From contig JAQVCT010000009.1 of assembly GCA_028689655.1 (NCBI GenBank), positions 45,405 to 109,404 of the forward strand: 64,000 bases of DNA, read 5' to 3'. Position numbers and translations under genes: made by a program. The DNA comes from Lachnospiraceae bacterium. Its GTDB lineage: Bacteria; Bacillota; Clostridia; Lachnospirales; Lachnospiraceae. Shown in pieces: positions 19,330 to 29,500 of this stretch (the stretch's first letter is position 1; each line of letters opens with the position of its first letter). Under the pieces are notes generated by a model, which made no database searches, had not been told where the DNA came from, and was given only the letters and a program-made list of their open reading frames with translations.

Positions 19330-20664
19330 ATGCGTAAACAAAGAGTGACTCCCCTCATCAGTGGTACCCTGATACTCACCGCCACAGGTATGATCAGCCG
19401 AATCATTGGGTTTTTCTATCGAATCTTTCTATCCCGCAATTTTGGTGAGGAAGGAATGGGTATCTATCAGTTGCTTGCCCCCATTCTGGCACTTTCCTTC
19501 TCCTTTTGTGTGGCAGGCATCCAGACTGCCATCTCGAAATATGTGGCGGAGGAATCCTCCGCCAAAGACTGCAATGCATCTTTTCATAAATTTCTCGCCG
19601 GTACTGCTCTCTCCATGATGCTGTCCCTTTTATTCAGCTCTGTCACATACCGGCATGCCGAATTTCTGGCCTCAGAATTTCTGTTGGAAAGCCGCTGTGC
19701 CCCCATGCTCCGCATCATTGCTCTATCCATTCCCTTTGCCTCCATGCATTCCTGCGTAAACGGGTACTTTTATGGTATCAAAAAAACAGGTATCCCCGCC
19801 GCCACACAGCTTGCCGAACAGCTTGCCCGCGTAGGCAGTGTTTACCTGTTATTACTTTATGCTCACCAGAAAAACGGTGTTATTTCCATCAATTGCGCCG
19901 TCATCGGTCTGGTGGTAGGTGAGATCGTCTCCATGCTCATCAGCTTCTTTGCCATCTACCAACGATTCTATCAGATCCGTGCAGCCCTTCGACTGCCGCG
20001 GCTGCAGGAATGGACCCACGCCGGCTCCGCCATTTTTTCCCTGGCTCTGCCTCTCAGCGCCAACCGAATCGTCCTGAACTTCCTGCAAAGTATTGAAGCC
20101 ATCCAGATTCCAAACGCCCTGATGAAATATGGTCACAATAACTCTTCCGCTCTTGGTATCTACGGTATGCTCACCGGAATGGCATTGCCTCTGGTACTCT
20201 TTCCCTGTGCCCTGACGAACTCCCTGGCGGTTATGCTGCTGCCCACCATCTCTGAGGCGGAAGCCGCCAATAACCATAAGAAAATTCATCATACCATCTC
20301 CACAACTTTGCATTCCTGTACGATTCTGGGCATTTTCAGCACAGCCCTCTTTCTCTTTTTCGGAGAATTCCTTGGAAATTTTCTCTTCTCCAATAAGACT
20401 GTGGGGGGATATATCATGACCCTGAGCTTCATCTGTCCTTTTTTGTACCTCTCCACCACCCTGGGAAGCATCCTCCACGGACTGGGACGCACCCGCATCA
20501 CCTTTTGTTTCTCCATTGTAAGCCTGTCCATCCGCCTCTGCTTCGTGTTCTTCCTCATCCCGCTCTATGGCATCAGGGGATATCTCTGGGGACTGCTGCT
20601 CAGTCAACTGATACATACCTTCCTGCTCTACCTGGCAGTGAGACGCATCACCCGTTTCACTTGA
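19330..20664 (+). CDS. Polysaccharide/lipid flippase of the SpoVB/MurJ-like type
   Basis: 444 residues, almost wholly hydrophobic with about 12-14 membrane helices. The N-terminal signature LILTATGMISRIIGFFYRI and GEEGMGIYQL is typical of stage V sporulation protein B and related MOP-superfamily flippases that move lipid-linked precursors across the membrane. SpoVB acts in spore cortex synthesis; whether this copy is spore-specific cannot be told. The Shine-Dalgarno site is weak. It is transcribed divergently from nifS and converges on the next gene with a 15-bp gap. Confidence 0.88.
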   Translation: MRKQRVTPLISGTLILTATGMISRIIGFFYRIFLSRNFGEEGMGIYQLLAPILALSFSFCVAGIQTAISKYVAEESSAKDCNASFHKFLAGTALSMMLSLLFSSVTYRHAEFLASEFLLESRCAPMLRIIALSIPFASMHSCVNGYFYGIKKTGIPAATQLAEQLARVGSVYLLLLYAHQKNGVISINCAVIGLVVGEIVSMLISFFAIYQRFYQIRAALRLPRLQEWTHAGSAIFSLALPLSANRIVLNFLQSIEAIQIPNALMKYGHNNSSALGIYGMLTGMALPLVLFPCALTNSLAVMLLPTISEAEAANNHKKIHHTISTTLHSCTILGIFSTALFLFFGEFLGNFLFSNKTVGGYIMTLSFICPFLYLSTTLGSILHGLGRTRITFCFSIVSLSIRLCFVFFLIPLYGIRGYLWGLLLSQLIHTFLLYLAVRRITRFT

Positions 20665-20679
20665 TGAACCCACAGCTTC

Positions 20680-21084
20680 CTAGAGCTTTCCTTTTTCATG
20701 GAGAATCTCTTCCACCAGATTCACACATTCGTAGACCATGCCATCGCAGTGGGGCTTCTTCTCCATGCCCTGCTCCTTGCTGGTGCGGAGCAGGTCGGCG
20801 CAGTCCATATGGCTCTGGTGTCTCTCTGCCAGTGCTCTGTGGTATGCACTAATGGTCTGTGGATCATCTACGCCGAACAGTCCCAATGCCATGAGTCCTC
20901 CTGTGATGGCACCACAGACGGATGCCCTTTTCATACCTGCGCCAAAGTTGGACGCCACCTGATATGCCACCTCATCGCTGACGCCTGCATCCTTTGCAAA
21001 AGGTAATACCACAGACTGTGCACAGTTGTAATGCGGGGTGACGATTGCTCTCAATTCTACTGCTTTATCATAATATTTACTCAT
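20680..21084 (-). CDS. C_GCAxxG_C_C family redox-type protein
   Basis: 134 residues. It carries the pattern that names this family: Cys in HYNCAQSVV, then GAGMKRASVCGAITGGLMALG, then conserved later cysteines (DCADLL, PHCDG, YECV). Members are thought to bind a metal or undergo redox chemistry, but the function is unsettled. Start at 21084 chosen for AAGGA just upstream. Single gene, convergent with the flippase. Confidence 0.88.
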   Translation of the reverse strand: MSKYYDKAVELRAIVTPHYNCAQSVVLPFAKDAGVSDEVAYQVASNFGAGMKRASVCGAITGGLMALGLFGVDDPQTISAYHRALAERHQSHMDCADLLRTSKEQGMEKKPHCDGMVYECVNLVEEILHEKGKL

Positions 21085-21196
21085 TGTTCCTTTTCCTTTC
21101 ATCTCTTTCATCTAAGCTTTGATACAATTCTTATGTTCCCATTCAAAAATCCATTTCTGTGATAGGATTTTTTCACTCTCGTATCATTTTCTTACA

Positions 21197-21219
21197 GTAT
21201 ATGCAGTAAATGCATATAC
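21197..21219. promoter_or_regulatory. Perfect inverted repeat between divergent genes
   Basis: GTATATGCA, 5-nt spacer, TGCATATAC. It sits in the 319-bp divergent region between the C_GCAxxG_C_C gene and the DAHP synthase gene and has the form of a dimeric repressor operator. The binding protein is unknown. Confidence 0.4.
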
Positions 21220-21333
21220 CTGTTGAATAGTTACCTGATTCTTACCATCCGATTTGCATCATGTTCATTTCATTTATGCTATATATTACTATTTTTTCCC
21301 CCAGTTCGCAACAATTTTCATAAAGGTCGCTTC

Positions 21334-21362
21334 TTGCACATCTATCTCTTCTATAATATAAT
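21334..21362 (+). promoter_or_regulatory. SigA-type promoter of the DAHP synthase gene
   Basis: Plus strand: TTGCAC, 17 bp, TATAAT, about 40 nt before the start codon. Confidence 0.7.
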
Positions 21363-21403
21363 AGAAATGTTTAAAAATAGCATACAAAGGAGAAACGATC
21401 ATT

Positions 21404-22432
21404 ATGGGATTTGATTTTATAAAAAAACTGCCTACACCGGAGGAAATTCGTGAACAATATCCGCTTTCCGGCGAATTGACGGCAATCAAAGAAAAGAGAG
21501 ATCAGGAAATAAAAGATATTATCACAGGTGCCTCAGATAAGTTTCTGGTCATCATCGGACCATGCTCTGCGGACAATGAAGATTCCGTGTGCGATTACAT
21601 CACACGTCTGGCATCTGTCTATGACAAAGTGAAGGATAAGCTGGTATTAGTGCCACGTATCTATACCAACAAACCGCGTACCACCGGTGAGGGCTACAAA
21701 GGAATCATCCATCAGCCTGATCCTGAGAAAAAAGAAGACTTTCTCCAGGGACTGATCGCCATGAGGAAAATGCATATTCGAGCCATGGAGGAGACAGGAC
21801 TCACCGCCGCCGATGAGATGCTCTATCCTGAGAACTGGGGATATGTTTCTGACATTCTCTCCTATGTTGCCATCGGTGCCCGCTCCGTGGAGGATCAGCA
21901 GCACCGCCTTACTGTAAGTGGTTTTGATGTGCCATCCGGCATGAAAAACCCTACAAGTGGTGATTTCTCTGTCATGCTGAACTCCGTGTACGCTGCCCAG
22001 CATCCACACTCTTTCATTTACCGTGGTTACGAAGTGAAGACCTCTGGAAATGAACTGGCCCACACCGTGCTCCGTGGTGCCGTGAGTAAACATGGCAATG
22101 CTGTATCCAATTATCACTACGAAGACCTGAGTCGTCTGTTAGAGATGTACAACAATATGGATCTGAAATATCCTGCTGCCATCATCGACTCCAATCACTC
22201 CAACTCCAATAAAAAATACGCAGAACAGGTGCGTATCGTAAAAGAAGTGCTCCACAGCCGCAGACTGAATAGTGATATTCACAATCTGGTAAAAGGTGTT
22301 ATGATCGAAAGCTATATCGAGGAGGGCTGCCAGAAGGTGGGCGGTGGTATCTATGGAAAATCCATCACAGATCCATGTCTCGGCTGGGAAGCCAGTGAGA
22401 AGCTCATCTACGACATCGCCGAAAGCTGCTAA
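21404..22432 (+). CDS. 3-deoxy-7-phosphoheptulonate (DAHP) synthase, class I AroF/G/H type
   Basis: 342 residues, the usual length. First step of the shikimate pathway: phosphoenolpyruvate plus erythrose 4-phosphate. Motifs: IGPCSADNED near residue 50, PRIYTNKPRTTGEGYKG near 85, GARSVEDQQHR, the metal and substrate-binding DSNHSNSNKKY near 265 and the C-terminal SITDPCLGW. AAGGAG lies 11 nt before the ATG. Single gene with its own promoter. A repeat element begins 10 bp after the stop codon. Confidence 0.96.
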   Translation: MGFDFIKKLPTPEEIREQYPLSGELTAIKEKRDQEIKDIITGASDKFLVIIGPCSADNEDSVCDYITRLASVYDKVKDKLVLVPRIYTNKPRTTGEGYKGIIHQPDPEKKEDFLQGLIAMRKMHIRAMEETGLTAADEMLYPENWGYVSDILSYVAIGARSVEDQQHRLTVSGFDVPSGMKNPTSGDFSVMLNSVYAAQHPHSFIYRGYEVKTSGNELAHTVLRGAVSKHGNAVSNYHYEDLSRLLEMYNNMDLKYPAAIIDSNHSNSNKKYAEQVRIVKEVLHSRRLNSDIHNLVKGVMIESYIEEGCQKVGGGIYGKSITDPCLGWEASEKLIYDIAESC

Positions 22433-22441
22433 TACATTTGA

Positions 22442-22590
22442 AACTATTCAGAGCCATGCAAATTCATAAAAATATGCGAATCATACTTGCATGAGTGAGC
22501 TGATTTTTGTGAATTTATTTGGCGAAGTAACCACATAAGCAAAAGGAAAGCTTCGAAGAAGCGATTTTGTGCATGGGGCTCTGAATAGTT
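22442..22590. repeat. MITE-like palindromic repeat, copy 2 (after DAHP synthase)
   Basis: 149 bp. Ends are AACTATTCAGAGCC-ATGCA and TGCATGGGGCTCTGAATAGTT, an inverted repeat of about 19 bp broken by two extra bases. The inside pairs AAATTCATAAAAAT with ATTTTTGTGAATTT and has a GCTTC-GAA-GAAGC hairpin. More than 90 percent identical by eye to 10329-10473, with no reading frame. Confidence 0.88.
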
Positions 22591-22623
22591 ACTTTACTTT
22601 ATTTTTATATGCCCGTGTACCTA

Positions 22624-22651
22624 AAAGGCTCATCCTCTCGGATGAGCCTTT
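22624..22651 (-). terminator. Terminator containing the xerD stop codon
   Basis: Perfect 12-bp stem AAAGGCTCATCC/GGATGAGCCTTT with a 4-nt loop, then TTTT on the minus strand. The TGA of xerD lies inside the stem. It also faces the plus-strand DAHP synthase unit. Confidence 0.85.
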
Positions 22652-23514
22652 GCATATACTTCTCTGATTCTGTTATGATTCATATTGGCATAGACCTGTG
22701 TGGTGGATATATCAGAATGTCCCAGCATCTCCTGTACACTTCGAAGATCTGCCCCATTTTCTACCAGGTGTGCTGCGAAGGAATGTCGAATGGTATGAGG
22801 TGTTATATCTGCATCGATACCTGCCTTCTTTGCATAGAACTTAATGAGCTTCCAAAATCCCTGTCTGCTCATAGGTTGTCCGGAACAATTCACGAACAGG
22901 GCATCCTCTGTTTCATCTTTGATCATTGCCTCTCTTGATTTATTCAAGTAGGAAAGCAATGCTTTTTTTGCCTCTTTTCCAAAAGGAATCACGCGCTCCT
23001 TATGTGCATCCTTGCAGATGATGAATCCCATCTGGAGATTCACATCCTCTACCTTCAAGGTAATCAATTCTGTCACTCTGATCCCTGTGGCATACAATAA
23101 CTCCAACATGGCTTTGTCACGAAGTTCCTTTGGCATCTCTCCGCCTGGCTGCTCCAATAGATCGACCACCTCCTGCGTGGATAAGATCTCCGGCATCTTC
23201 TTCTGTATCTTAGGTGCCTTCAATGGCTCTGACACATCTTCTGCCACGATATGTTCCTTTACAAGATAATGAAAAAACGCTTTGATGCTGGCAATATATC
23301 TGGATATCGTCGCTGCGGCAAATTTATTTTTCTCAAGGTATAATACATAGGAATTTAAGTTCGTGGTGGATATTTTCTTAACCGTATCAATTCCCTGCTC
23401 TACCATATAGTGACACATCTTACTCAAATCCCGCTTGTATGAAAGTTCGGTATTTTTCGATGTCTGCTTCACATTATGTAAATAAGCTATAAAAGCTGTA
23501 ATCTCCTGCTCCAT
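22630..23514 (-). CDS. xerD: Site-specific tyrosine recombinase XerD
   Basis: 294 residues. N-terminal core-binding SAM-like domain (about 1-90) and C-terminal catalytic domain with Arg in YATGIRVTELITL, HTIRHSFAAHL, the LGHSDISTTQVY block and the nucleophile Tyr. Resolves chromosome dimers. It belongs to the nudF-spoIIM-xerD neighbourhood also seen in Bacillus, which supports housekeeping XerD rather than a phage integrase. About 200 bp separate it from spoIIM. The last codons form half of its own terminator. Confidence 0.95.
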   Translation of the reverse strand: MEQEITAFIAYLHNVKQTSKNTELSYKRDLSKMCHYMVEQGIDTVKKISTTNLNSYVLYLEKNKFAAATISRYIASIKAFFHYLVKEHIVAEDVSEPLKAPKIQKKMPEILSTQEVVDLLEQPGGEMPKELRDKAMLELLYATGIRVTELITLKVEDVNLQMGFIICKDAHKERVIPFGKEAKKALLSYLNKSREAMIKDETEDALFVNCSGQPMSRQGFWKLIKFYAKKAGIDADITPHTIRHSFAAHLVENGADLRSVQEMLGHSDISTTQVYANMNHNRIREVYAKAHPRG

Positions 23515-23718
23515 ATTATACCAAACCCTTCCCCATAAAAAATATGACGATGTTTCAAGTCGTCTGATTCATATTATAATAATTTTTTTATGGAAAAGCA
23601 ATTAGAAATTTTCCCGTCTTTTCTCTATTTTCAAGGCTTTCGGGGAAAAAGTACAAGATGTCGCGAGAAAGTATTTTCCAATGCACTATATGTTGTAAAT
23701 TTAATCTTTTTTATTATT

Positions 23719-24291
23719 TTACAAAAATTTTAAGATTGTTACAATTTTTGTCACTAATGTTGGATTTACATAACTTTCCGTAAAAATCCCCATCGCGACA
23801 ACTCCTAAAAAGCAAAAAATTTGAAGCGCAGACTGATACAGATACCTTCGCCCTCCCAGCAGAGACTCGCTGCCTGATCTGGCACTGCAGGTATAGAGCA
23901 AGCCATAAAATCCCGGAATATAAAAGAGAATCTGGGGAAAAACACAACAGAGAAACAATGGGATACCCTTCCATCCAAAATGATTGGCATACACACTTGC
24001 CATCATGCCAAAGGAAAATCCATACCAGATGGTAAATACATACGTCACCCAGATATTGCGGGCAATCAGCCCGGTCATCAGGATGAGCAGCACGATCTGT
24101 ATCCTGTTCTGCAGGATGCAAAGGAACAACTTATGCTCGTCTACCTGTAGATATTTCAGTCTTTCCAGGGAATAGATACTGAAATACCCCTCCTGAAATA
24201 CCGAAGTCTTTGCAAAGAGCAGGACTACGACCACCCCTGCAAGAAAGGAAATAAATAACATATTTTTAAATTTACGTAAAAAAACAGACAT
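23719..24291 (-). CDS. spoIIM: Stage II sporulation protein M
   Basis: 190 residues with about five membrane helices and the SpoIIM-type pattern (FISFLAGVVVVLLFA near the start, GFSFGMMASVYANHFGWKG and PQILFYIPGFYGLLY in the middle). SpoIIM is part of the peptidoglycan-degrading complex that drives engulfment of the forespore, with SpoIID and SpoIIP. The gene order nudF-spoIIM-xerD is conserved in spore formers. I looked for a SigE promoter and saw only a weak candidate. Its presence argues that the lineage makes or recently made spores. Confidence 0.88.
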   Translation of the reverse strand: MSVFLRKFKNMLFISFLAGVVVVLLFAKTSVFQEGYFSIYSLERLKYLQVDEHKLFLCILQNRIQIVLLILMTGLIARNIWVTYVFTIWYGFSFGMMASVYANHFGWKGIPLFLCCVFPQILFYIPGFYGLLYTCSARSGSESLLGGRRYLYQSALQIFCFLGVVAMGIFTESYVNPTLVTKIVTILKFL

Positions 24292-24428
24292 ACTTCGAAA
24301 TCACCATACAAGATGTTTTTCTAATATATGTCTGTTCTCTTGGAAAGATACTTCTATCTGTATCCATAATCACATGAATTATTTTAATGTCCTACTTTTT
24401 AACTGCTCATTCCTGTCAGCCATGCAAT

Positions 24429-24974
24429 CTACATATATTTATTCTTATATGCCAGCAGTGCTGCTATGGTCTTGGAGTCCTGAATCCTGCCGTCATAGAT
24501 CATCTCTTCCAGCTCCGCCATATCATAGGGCTTCACGTCTATGTACTCATCCTCATCCAGATGCTGGTGACTGGGAATCAGATGATCTGTCACATAGATA
24601 TCGATCTTTTCATTGCAGAAAGCAACCGTAGTACGGATGGTAATCAGGAGTGTCACTTCCTCTGTGCGATATCCTGTCTCCTCCTCCAGTTCCCTCATCG
24701 CTGCGATATCTGTGGGTTCCTCCGCTCCATTCAGTCCACCTGCTGGTATCTCCAGGGTATAGCGATCCAGCGCATTGCGATACTGACGCACCATGAGGAT
24801 CTTGCCATCCTCCGTTACAGGTACTACCGCCGCTGCACCCTTGTGCCCGATAAAGTCCCATTTTACAATATTGCCGTTGGGGATCTGTACGGTGTCCTGA
24901 TAATAGTCAATGATGGCACCCTTCTGTACCAGTTCTCGCTGTAACCGCTTAAATTCTTCCGCCATGATATCCAC
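24429..24974 (-). CDS. nudF: ADP-ribose pyrophosphatase (Nudix)
   Basis: 181 residues. The Nudix box runs GAEEPTDIAAMRELEEETGY (about residues 83-102), with the family-specific Pro-Ala-Gly (EIPAGGL) just before it. Hydrolyses ADP-ribose to AMP and ribose 5-phosphate. The reading frame opens with GTG at 24974, 3 nt after AAAGG; an ATG at 24965 is the alternative, making the protein three residues shorter. First gene of the nudF-spoIIM-xerD series. Confidence 0.93.
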   Translation of the reverse strand: MDIMAEEFKRLQRELVQKGAIIDYYQDTVQIPNGNIVKWDFIGHKGAAAVVPVTEDGKILMVRQYRNALDRYTLEIPAGGLNGAEEPTDIAAMRELEEETGYRTEEVTLLITIRTTVAFCNEKIDIYVTDHLIPSHQHLDEDEYIDVKPYDMAELEEMIYDGRIQDSKTIAALLAYKNKYM

Positions 24975-25093
24975 ATACCTTTCTCTATACGCAAAATATG
25001 CCTCTACACACTTTTATTCTCAATCCTTTAACCTTGATCATTCTATCTGATCTTCTTCGCCGTTCTTTTTCTATCACATATTCCACTGAGCAA

Positions 25094-26383
25094 TTACGCT
25101 GCCTCTTCCAGCAGTTTTTCCACGCTGGCAAGCTTCACGCATAATACGAAGATCTCCGTGGCGGCTGCCATGTCTTCCGGTGTCGGGAAAGATGGTGCAA
25201 TACGGATATTGCTGTCCCATGGATCTTTCTTATATGGGTAAGTGGCACCTGCACCAGTGAGCACCACACCTGCCTCTTTACATTTTGCGACGATATTTTT
25301 CGCACAGCCTTCCATGGCATCAAATGAAATAAAATATCCACCGTAAGGTTTCATCCAGGAACCAATACCCAGACCTGATAATTCTTTATCCAGTTCATTG
25401 ATGACTGCCTCAAATTTAGGTCTTAATATTTCAGCATGTTTCTTCATCTGATCCTTGATACCATCCAGATTTTTAAAATATTTCACATGACGTAACTGAT
25501 TCAGCTTATCGTATCCAATGGTCTGTATGGTCATGGATTTTTTCATCTCACTAAGGTTTGCCTCAGAGGATGCAACGGCAGCGATACCTGCTCCTGCAAA
25601 ACTGATCTTGGAAGTGGAACAGAATTCATATACCATATCCTCATTGCCATATTTTACACAGGCACTTAAGATATCAGGAATCTCGATTTGTTTCTCTTCA
25701 TATAAATGATGTACGATATAGGCATTGTCCCAGAAAATACGGAAATCTTTTGCGGCAGGTTTCAGCGCCGCGAATCTCTCCACTGTCTTATCTGAATATA
25801 CAACGCCCTGTGGATTGGAGTATTTTGGTACACACCAGATTCCCTTAATACTGTCATCTGCACTTACAAGCTTTTCGATCATATCCATGTCAGGCCCATC
25901 CTGATGCATAGGTACATTGATCATTTCTATTCCAAAATGTTCTGTGATGGCAAAATGTCTGTCGTAGCCCGGAACCGGACAGAGGAACTTTACGGTATCC
26001 AACCTGTCCCATGGGGTGTTGCCCAGTATGCCGTGTGTCATGGCACGTGAAACCGTGTCATACATGATACTCAGACTCGCATTCCCGCAGACGATCACCT
26101 GATCTTCCGGAACACCCATGATGTCCCCCATCAGCTTCCTCGCTTCCGCCAATCCCTCCATGACTCCATAATTTCTACAGTCATCACCTGACTCTGACTT
26201 TAACACTGATTTAGAATCAATCACATCCATGATACCCATGGTCATATCCAACTGTGCCACAGAAGGTTTCCCTCTTGACATATTTAATTGTAAGCCTTTT
26301 CCTTTGGCATCTTCATACTGTTTCTGTAACTGTGTTCTTAATGTTTCAAGTTCTGCTTTGCTCAATTCCTTATACGCCTTCAT
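25094..26383 (-). CDS. PLP-dependent aspartate-type aminotransferase (MocR-like group)
   Basis: 429 residues. Matches the group of aminotransferases resembling MocR enzyme domains but lacking the DNA-binding part: LNMSRGKPSVAQLD at the N-terminus, GNASLSIMYD for the phosphate cup, VPKYSNPQGVVY, WDNAYIVHHLY and the PLP lysine in STSKISFAGAG. Characterised relatives are aspartate aminotransferases, so aspartate-oxaloacetate exchange is the likely reaction. Single-gene unit with a promoter at 26471. Confidence 0.9.
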   Translation of the reverse strand: MKAYKELSKAELETLRTQLQKQYEDAKGKGLQLNMSRGKPSVAQLDMTMGIMDVIDSKSVLKSESGDDCRNYGVMEGLAEARKLMGDIMGVPEDQVIVCGNASLSIMYDTVSRAMTHGILGNTPWDRLDTVKFLCPVPGYDRHFAITEHFGIEMINVPMHQDGPDMDMIEKLVSADDSIKGIWCVPKYSNPQGVVYSDKTVERFAALKPAAKDFRIFWDNAYIVHHLYEEKQIEIPDILSACVKYGNEDMVYEFCSTSKISFAGAGIAAVASSEANLSEMKKSMTIQTIGYDKLNQLRHVKYFKNLDGIKDQMKKHAEILRPKFEAVINELDKELSGLGIGSWMKPYGGYFISFDAMEGCAKNIVAKCKEAGVVLTGAGATYPYKKDPWDSNIRIAPSFPTPEDMAAATEIFVLCVKLASVEKLLEEAA

Positions 26384-26470
26384 GACTCCACCATCCTAAT
26401 AAATTTTTTCTCCTCTTGCATGTCCGTTGTCGAAAGACAACTGTTTCCCTAGGAAACATACACTTTGCTT

Positions 26471-26499
26471 ATTTTACTACAAAGTATTTCAGTATACAA
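26471..26499 (-). promoter_or_regulatory. Promoter of the aminotransferase gene
   Basis: Minus strand: TTGTAT, 17 bp, TAAAAT. Leader of about 80 nt that also holds a small GTTTCC/GGAAAC hairpin. Confidence 0.55.
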
Positions 26500-26537
26500 G
26501 TTTTTTGTACCATAAAATTTATTTTTATTCATTTTTT

Positions 26538-29500
26538 TTATAAGGCGCAATATTTTTCCAGGATTGCATACAGCTTATCATAATCCACCGGCTTTGAAAT
26601 GTGACCATTCATACCGCTTGCCAGCGCATTGTTCATATCTTCTGCAAAGGCATTTGCCGTCATGGCAATGATAGGGATCGTGGCAGCTTCCGGATGAGCC
26701 GATCTTCTGATAGCACCCGTTGCCTGGTATCCGTCCATCACAGGCATCTGTACATCCATGAGGATCGCCTGATAGGTTCCCGCAGGCTGGACTGTAAATC
26801 GATCTACCGCCTGTCTTCCATCCGTCACTGCATCCACTACCAATCCTGCCTTCTGCAAAATTTCCATAGCAATTTCCAGATTCATGGCATTATCCTCCGC
26901 CAACAGCACATGTACGCCCTTTAAGCGATCCGATTTCTCTTCCCCTGATGACACGGGTTCATATTTACCGTAGGTGGATACCAGCAGATCGAATAGCGAT
27001 GATTGGAATAAGGGTTTCGCAATGACTTTATCCACGCCGATTTTCTTGGCCTCGTCCTCGAATTCCACCACATCATAGGTGGTTGCCACAAAGATCGGCT
27101 GTTCCATTTTGCAGACTTCCCGCATCCGGGATATAAGATCGCTCATTTCTTCATAGGACATATTCCAATCAATAATGCAGAGATCGTATTTAAATTCTGT
27201 CTCCATGCGGCGTCTCAATTGCTGAACAGCCTTTTCAACTCCCATGGATACATCTGACTTCACTTTACATCTCTTTAACAGTGCCTTGATATAATCACAG
27301 GAATCCTTCTCATTTCCTACGACCAGTGCCCTCACATGACTATAATCATGCTGCATCTCCTGTGCATTCTGTTCCTCACACTTTTCAAAGTGCAGAGATA
27401 CCACAAACGTAGAACCCTCCCCCTGCTTACTGATCACATCAATGGAGCCACCCATCATCTGTATCAGATTGTAGGTGATGGACAATCCCAATCCACTGCC
27501 ACCGTATTTCTGGGCGGTTGTAGCACTTTCCTGTTCAAAGGGCTTAAATAATCTCTGCCTGTATTCCTCCGACATACCGATTCCTGTATCGCTTACCATG
27601 AATTTCATGAACACGCGCTTTTCATCCAGCTGTACCTGGGTGACGGACAATTTTATCGTTCCGTCTTTCGGCGTAAATTTCATAGCGTTGGAGAGGAGGT
27701 TCATAAGGATCTGATTTACCCGCAGTCCATCTCCAATGACCTTTTCTTCTGTCACATCAAGTAAGGATACACAGAACTTGACATCCTTCTCCTTCGTCTG
27801 GTTGAAGAACATGGTGGAGATCGTCGTCAATTGACTCTTTAAGTCAAATTGTTCATGTGCAATCTTCATACCTCCACTCTCTATGGCAGAGATATCCAGT
27901 ACATTGTTAATAATATTCAGCAGATGTTTCGCTGCGATCTCACTGTTCTCTACACAATGCATCACCTTGGAAGGATTCTCTGCGGAGTCGCGGGCAATCT
28001 TCATGTAACCGATCACGGCATTCAGTGGTGTCCTGATCTCATGACTCATCTTTGACAGGAACTGTCCCTTTGCAGCACTGGCATTTTGCGCTGATTCCAG
28101 TGCATCCTTCAGGATCTGTCTCTGCTGCTCTTCATTTTGTTTACTGCTCTGTATATTCTTCTTAAAAATCACATAATTCTCTGGATGTTTTTCATCCCGG
28201 GGCACTGCCTTAATAATGTAGGAGTACCAGTTGTAATCACCATCGCCATCCTTTACCCTGCACTCAAAGTACTGTTCGCTGCCTTCCTGCCGGATCATCC
28301 GTCTGGTGGTGGTATCTGCAAAAGCTTCCACCACCTGCTGCAGTTCTTCCTCCGGAACGATGTCCTGAAAATATGCTCTGTCAAAAGGAATATACGGTTC
28401 TTTCTCCTCCAGCAGCTTTCCCTCTGCCATATAATAAGTGGTCTTAAAGTTTTCCTTCAGATTGACTTCCACCACCGTCTCATAACTTTCACATACATAG
28501 CCAATAAAACGACCTTTTTCCATGGAAGCCAGCAGTTTATTTTTTTGATTTCTGTTGGTCTGGATCAATAGCAAGATAATGAACAATACAATCACCGCAC
28601 ATACGATGACAAACAGTACAAAAATTGGATGCTCATAGGCAATGGAGATCAACTCTGTACTATGGGTTACGTTAGTACTTTCCTCCAGCATTACTCCCTG
28701 AGTGTAGGAAGTTGCCAGACTGTTCACCCCTTTATTCAGTATAGAAAGTAAGCGATGATCCTTTTCATCATTCACCCCTATGGTAAGACCGAAAGAAAAA
28801 TCAGGCATGATGGTATATTGCAGCCGATTGGTATAATCCGCCGTAGCTGCCTGCTCTGCGATATACACATACTGGAATGTTGCATCCGCGTCCCCTCTCT
28901 TTACAGCATCAATACAATCCTGTGTGGACTCATACTCTTTATAATGAAATGGATAGATCAGATCATTGTTGAAACCCATATACTCTGTGGGATCCCGCAA
29001 TGCTGCCACCACCATGGTATTCTTATCCGTATCGGAATCTCTCCGTGTCAGCATGGCAATAGTGGAATTAATATAAGCGTCTGTTTCCTTTAGATTATAT
29101 CTCTGAGCCAGACTATAATCCAGATATGCTGTGAGATCAATATCTGCCTCCCCGGAAGCCAGCTGTTCTTTATACTCCCATCGATCCTTTGAGGACAGAA
29201 TCTCATACTGTATGCCCAGGCGTCCCGCTATCTCTTTGAAAATAACGGGAGCGATTCCCTTTGCCACGCCTTCTTCAAAATAGGAATAGGGCCTCAACTC
29301 CGGATTCATGGCTATTTTAATGACTGTGTTATCATCCTTTAATTCTTTTAAATACGCCCGCTCATCCACAGAAAACGAGATGGCTTTTGAATTAATGTCC
29401 TGATAATATTTCTGAAATAGTACCGTTCTCCAATCCGGCGAATAGACATTCAACTGGGCAATTCCCTGATTAATCTCCTCCAGCAGTGCAGTATTGCCCT

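Noticed and set aside
19852..20673. 273-codon minus-strand open frame
   Set aside because: Antisense to the flippase; highly charged Gly/Gln/Glu composition typical of the complement of a membrane protein gene.
24292..24428. SigE promoter for spoIIM
   Set aside because: Only a loose match (CATATATT, 14 bp, TATGGTGA); not enough to report.
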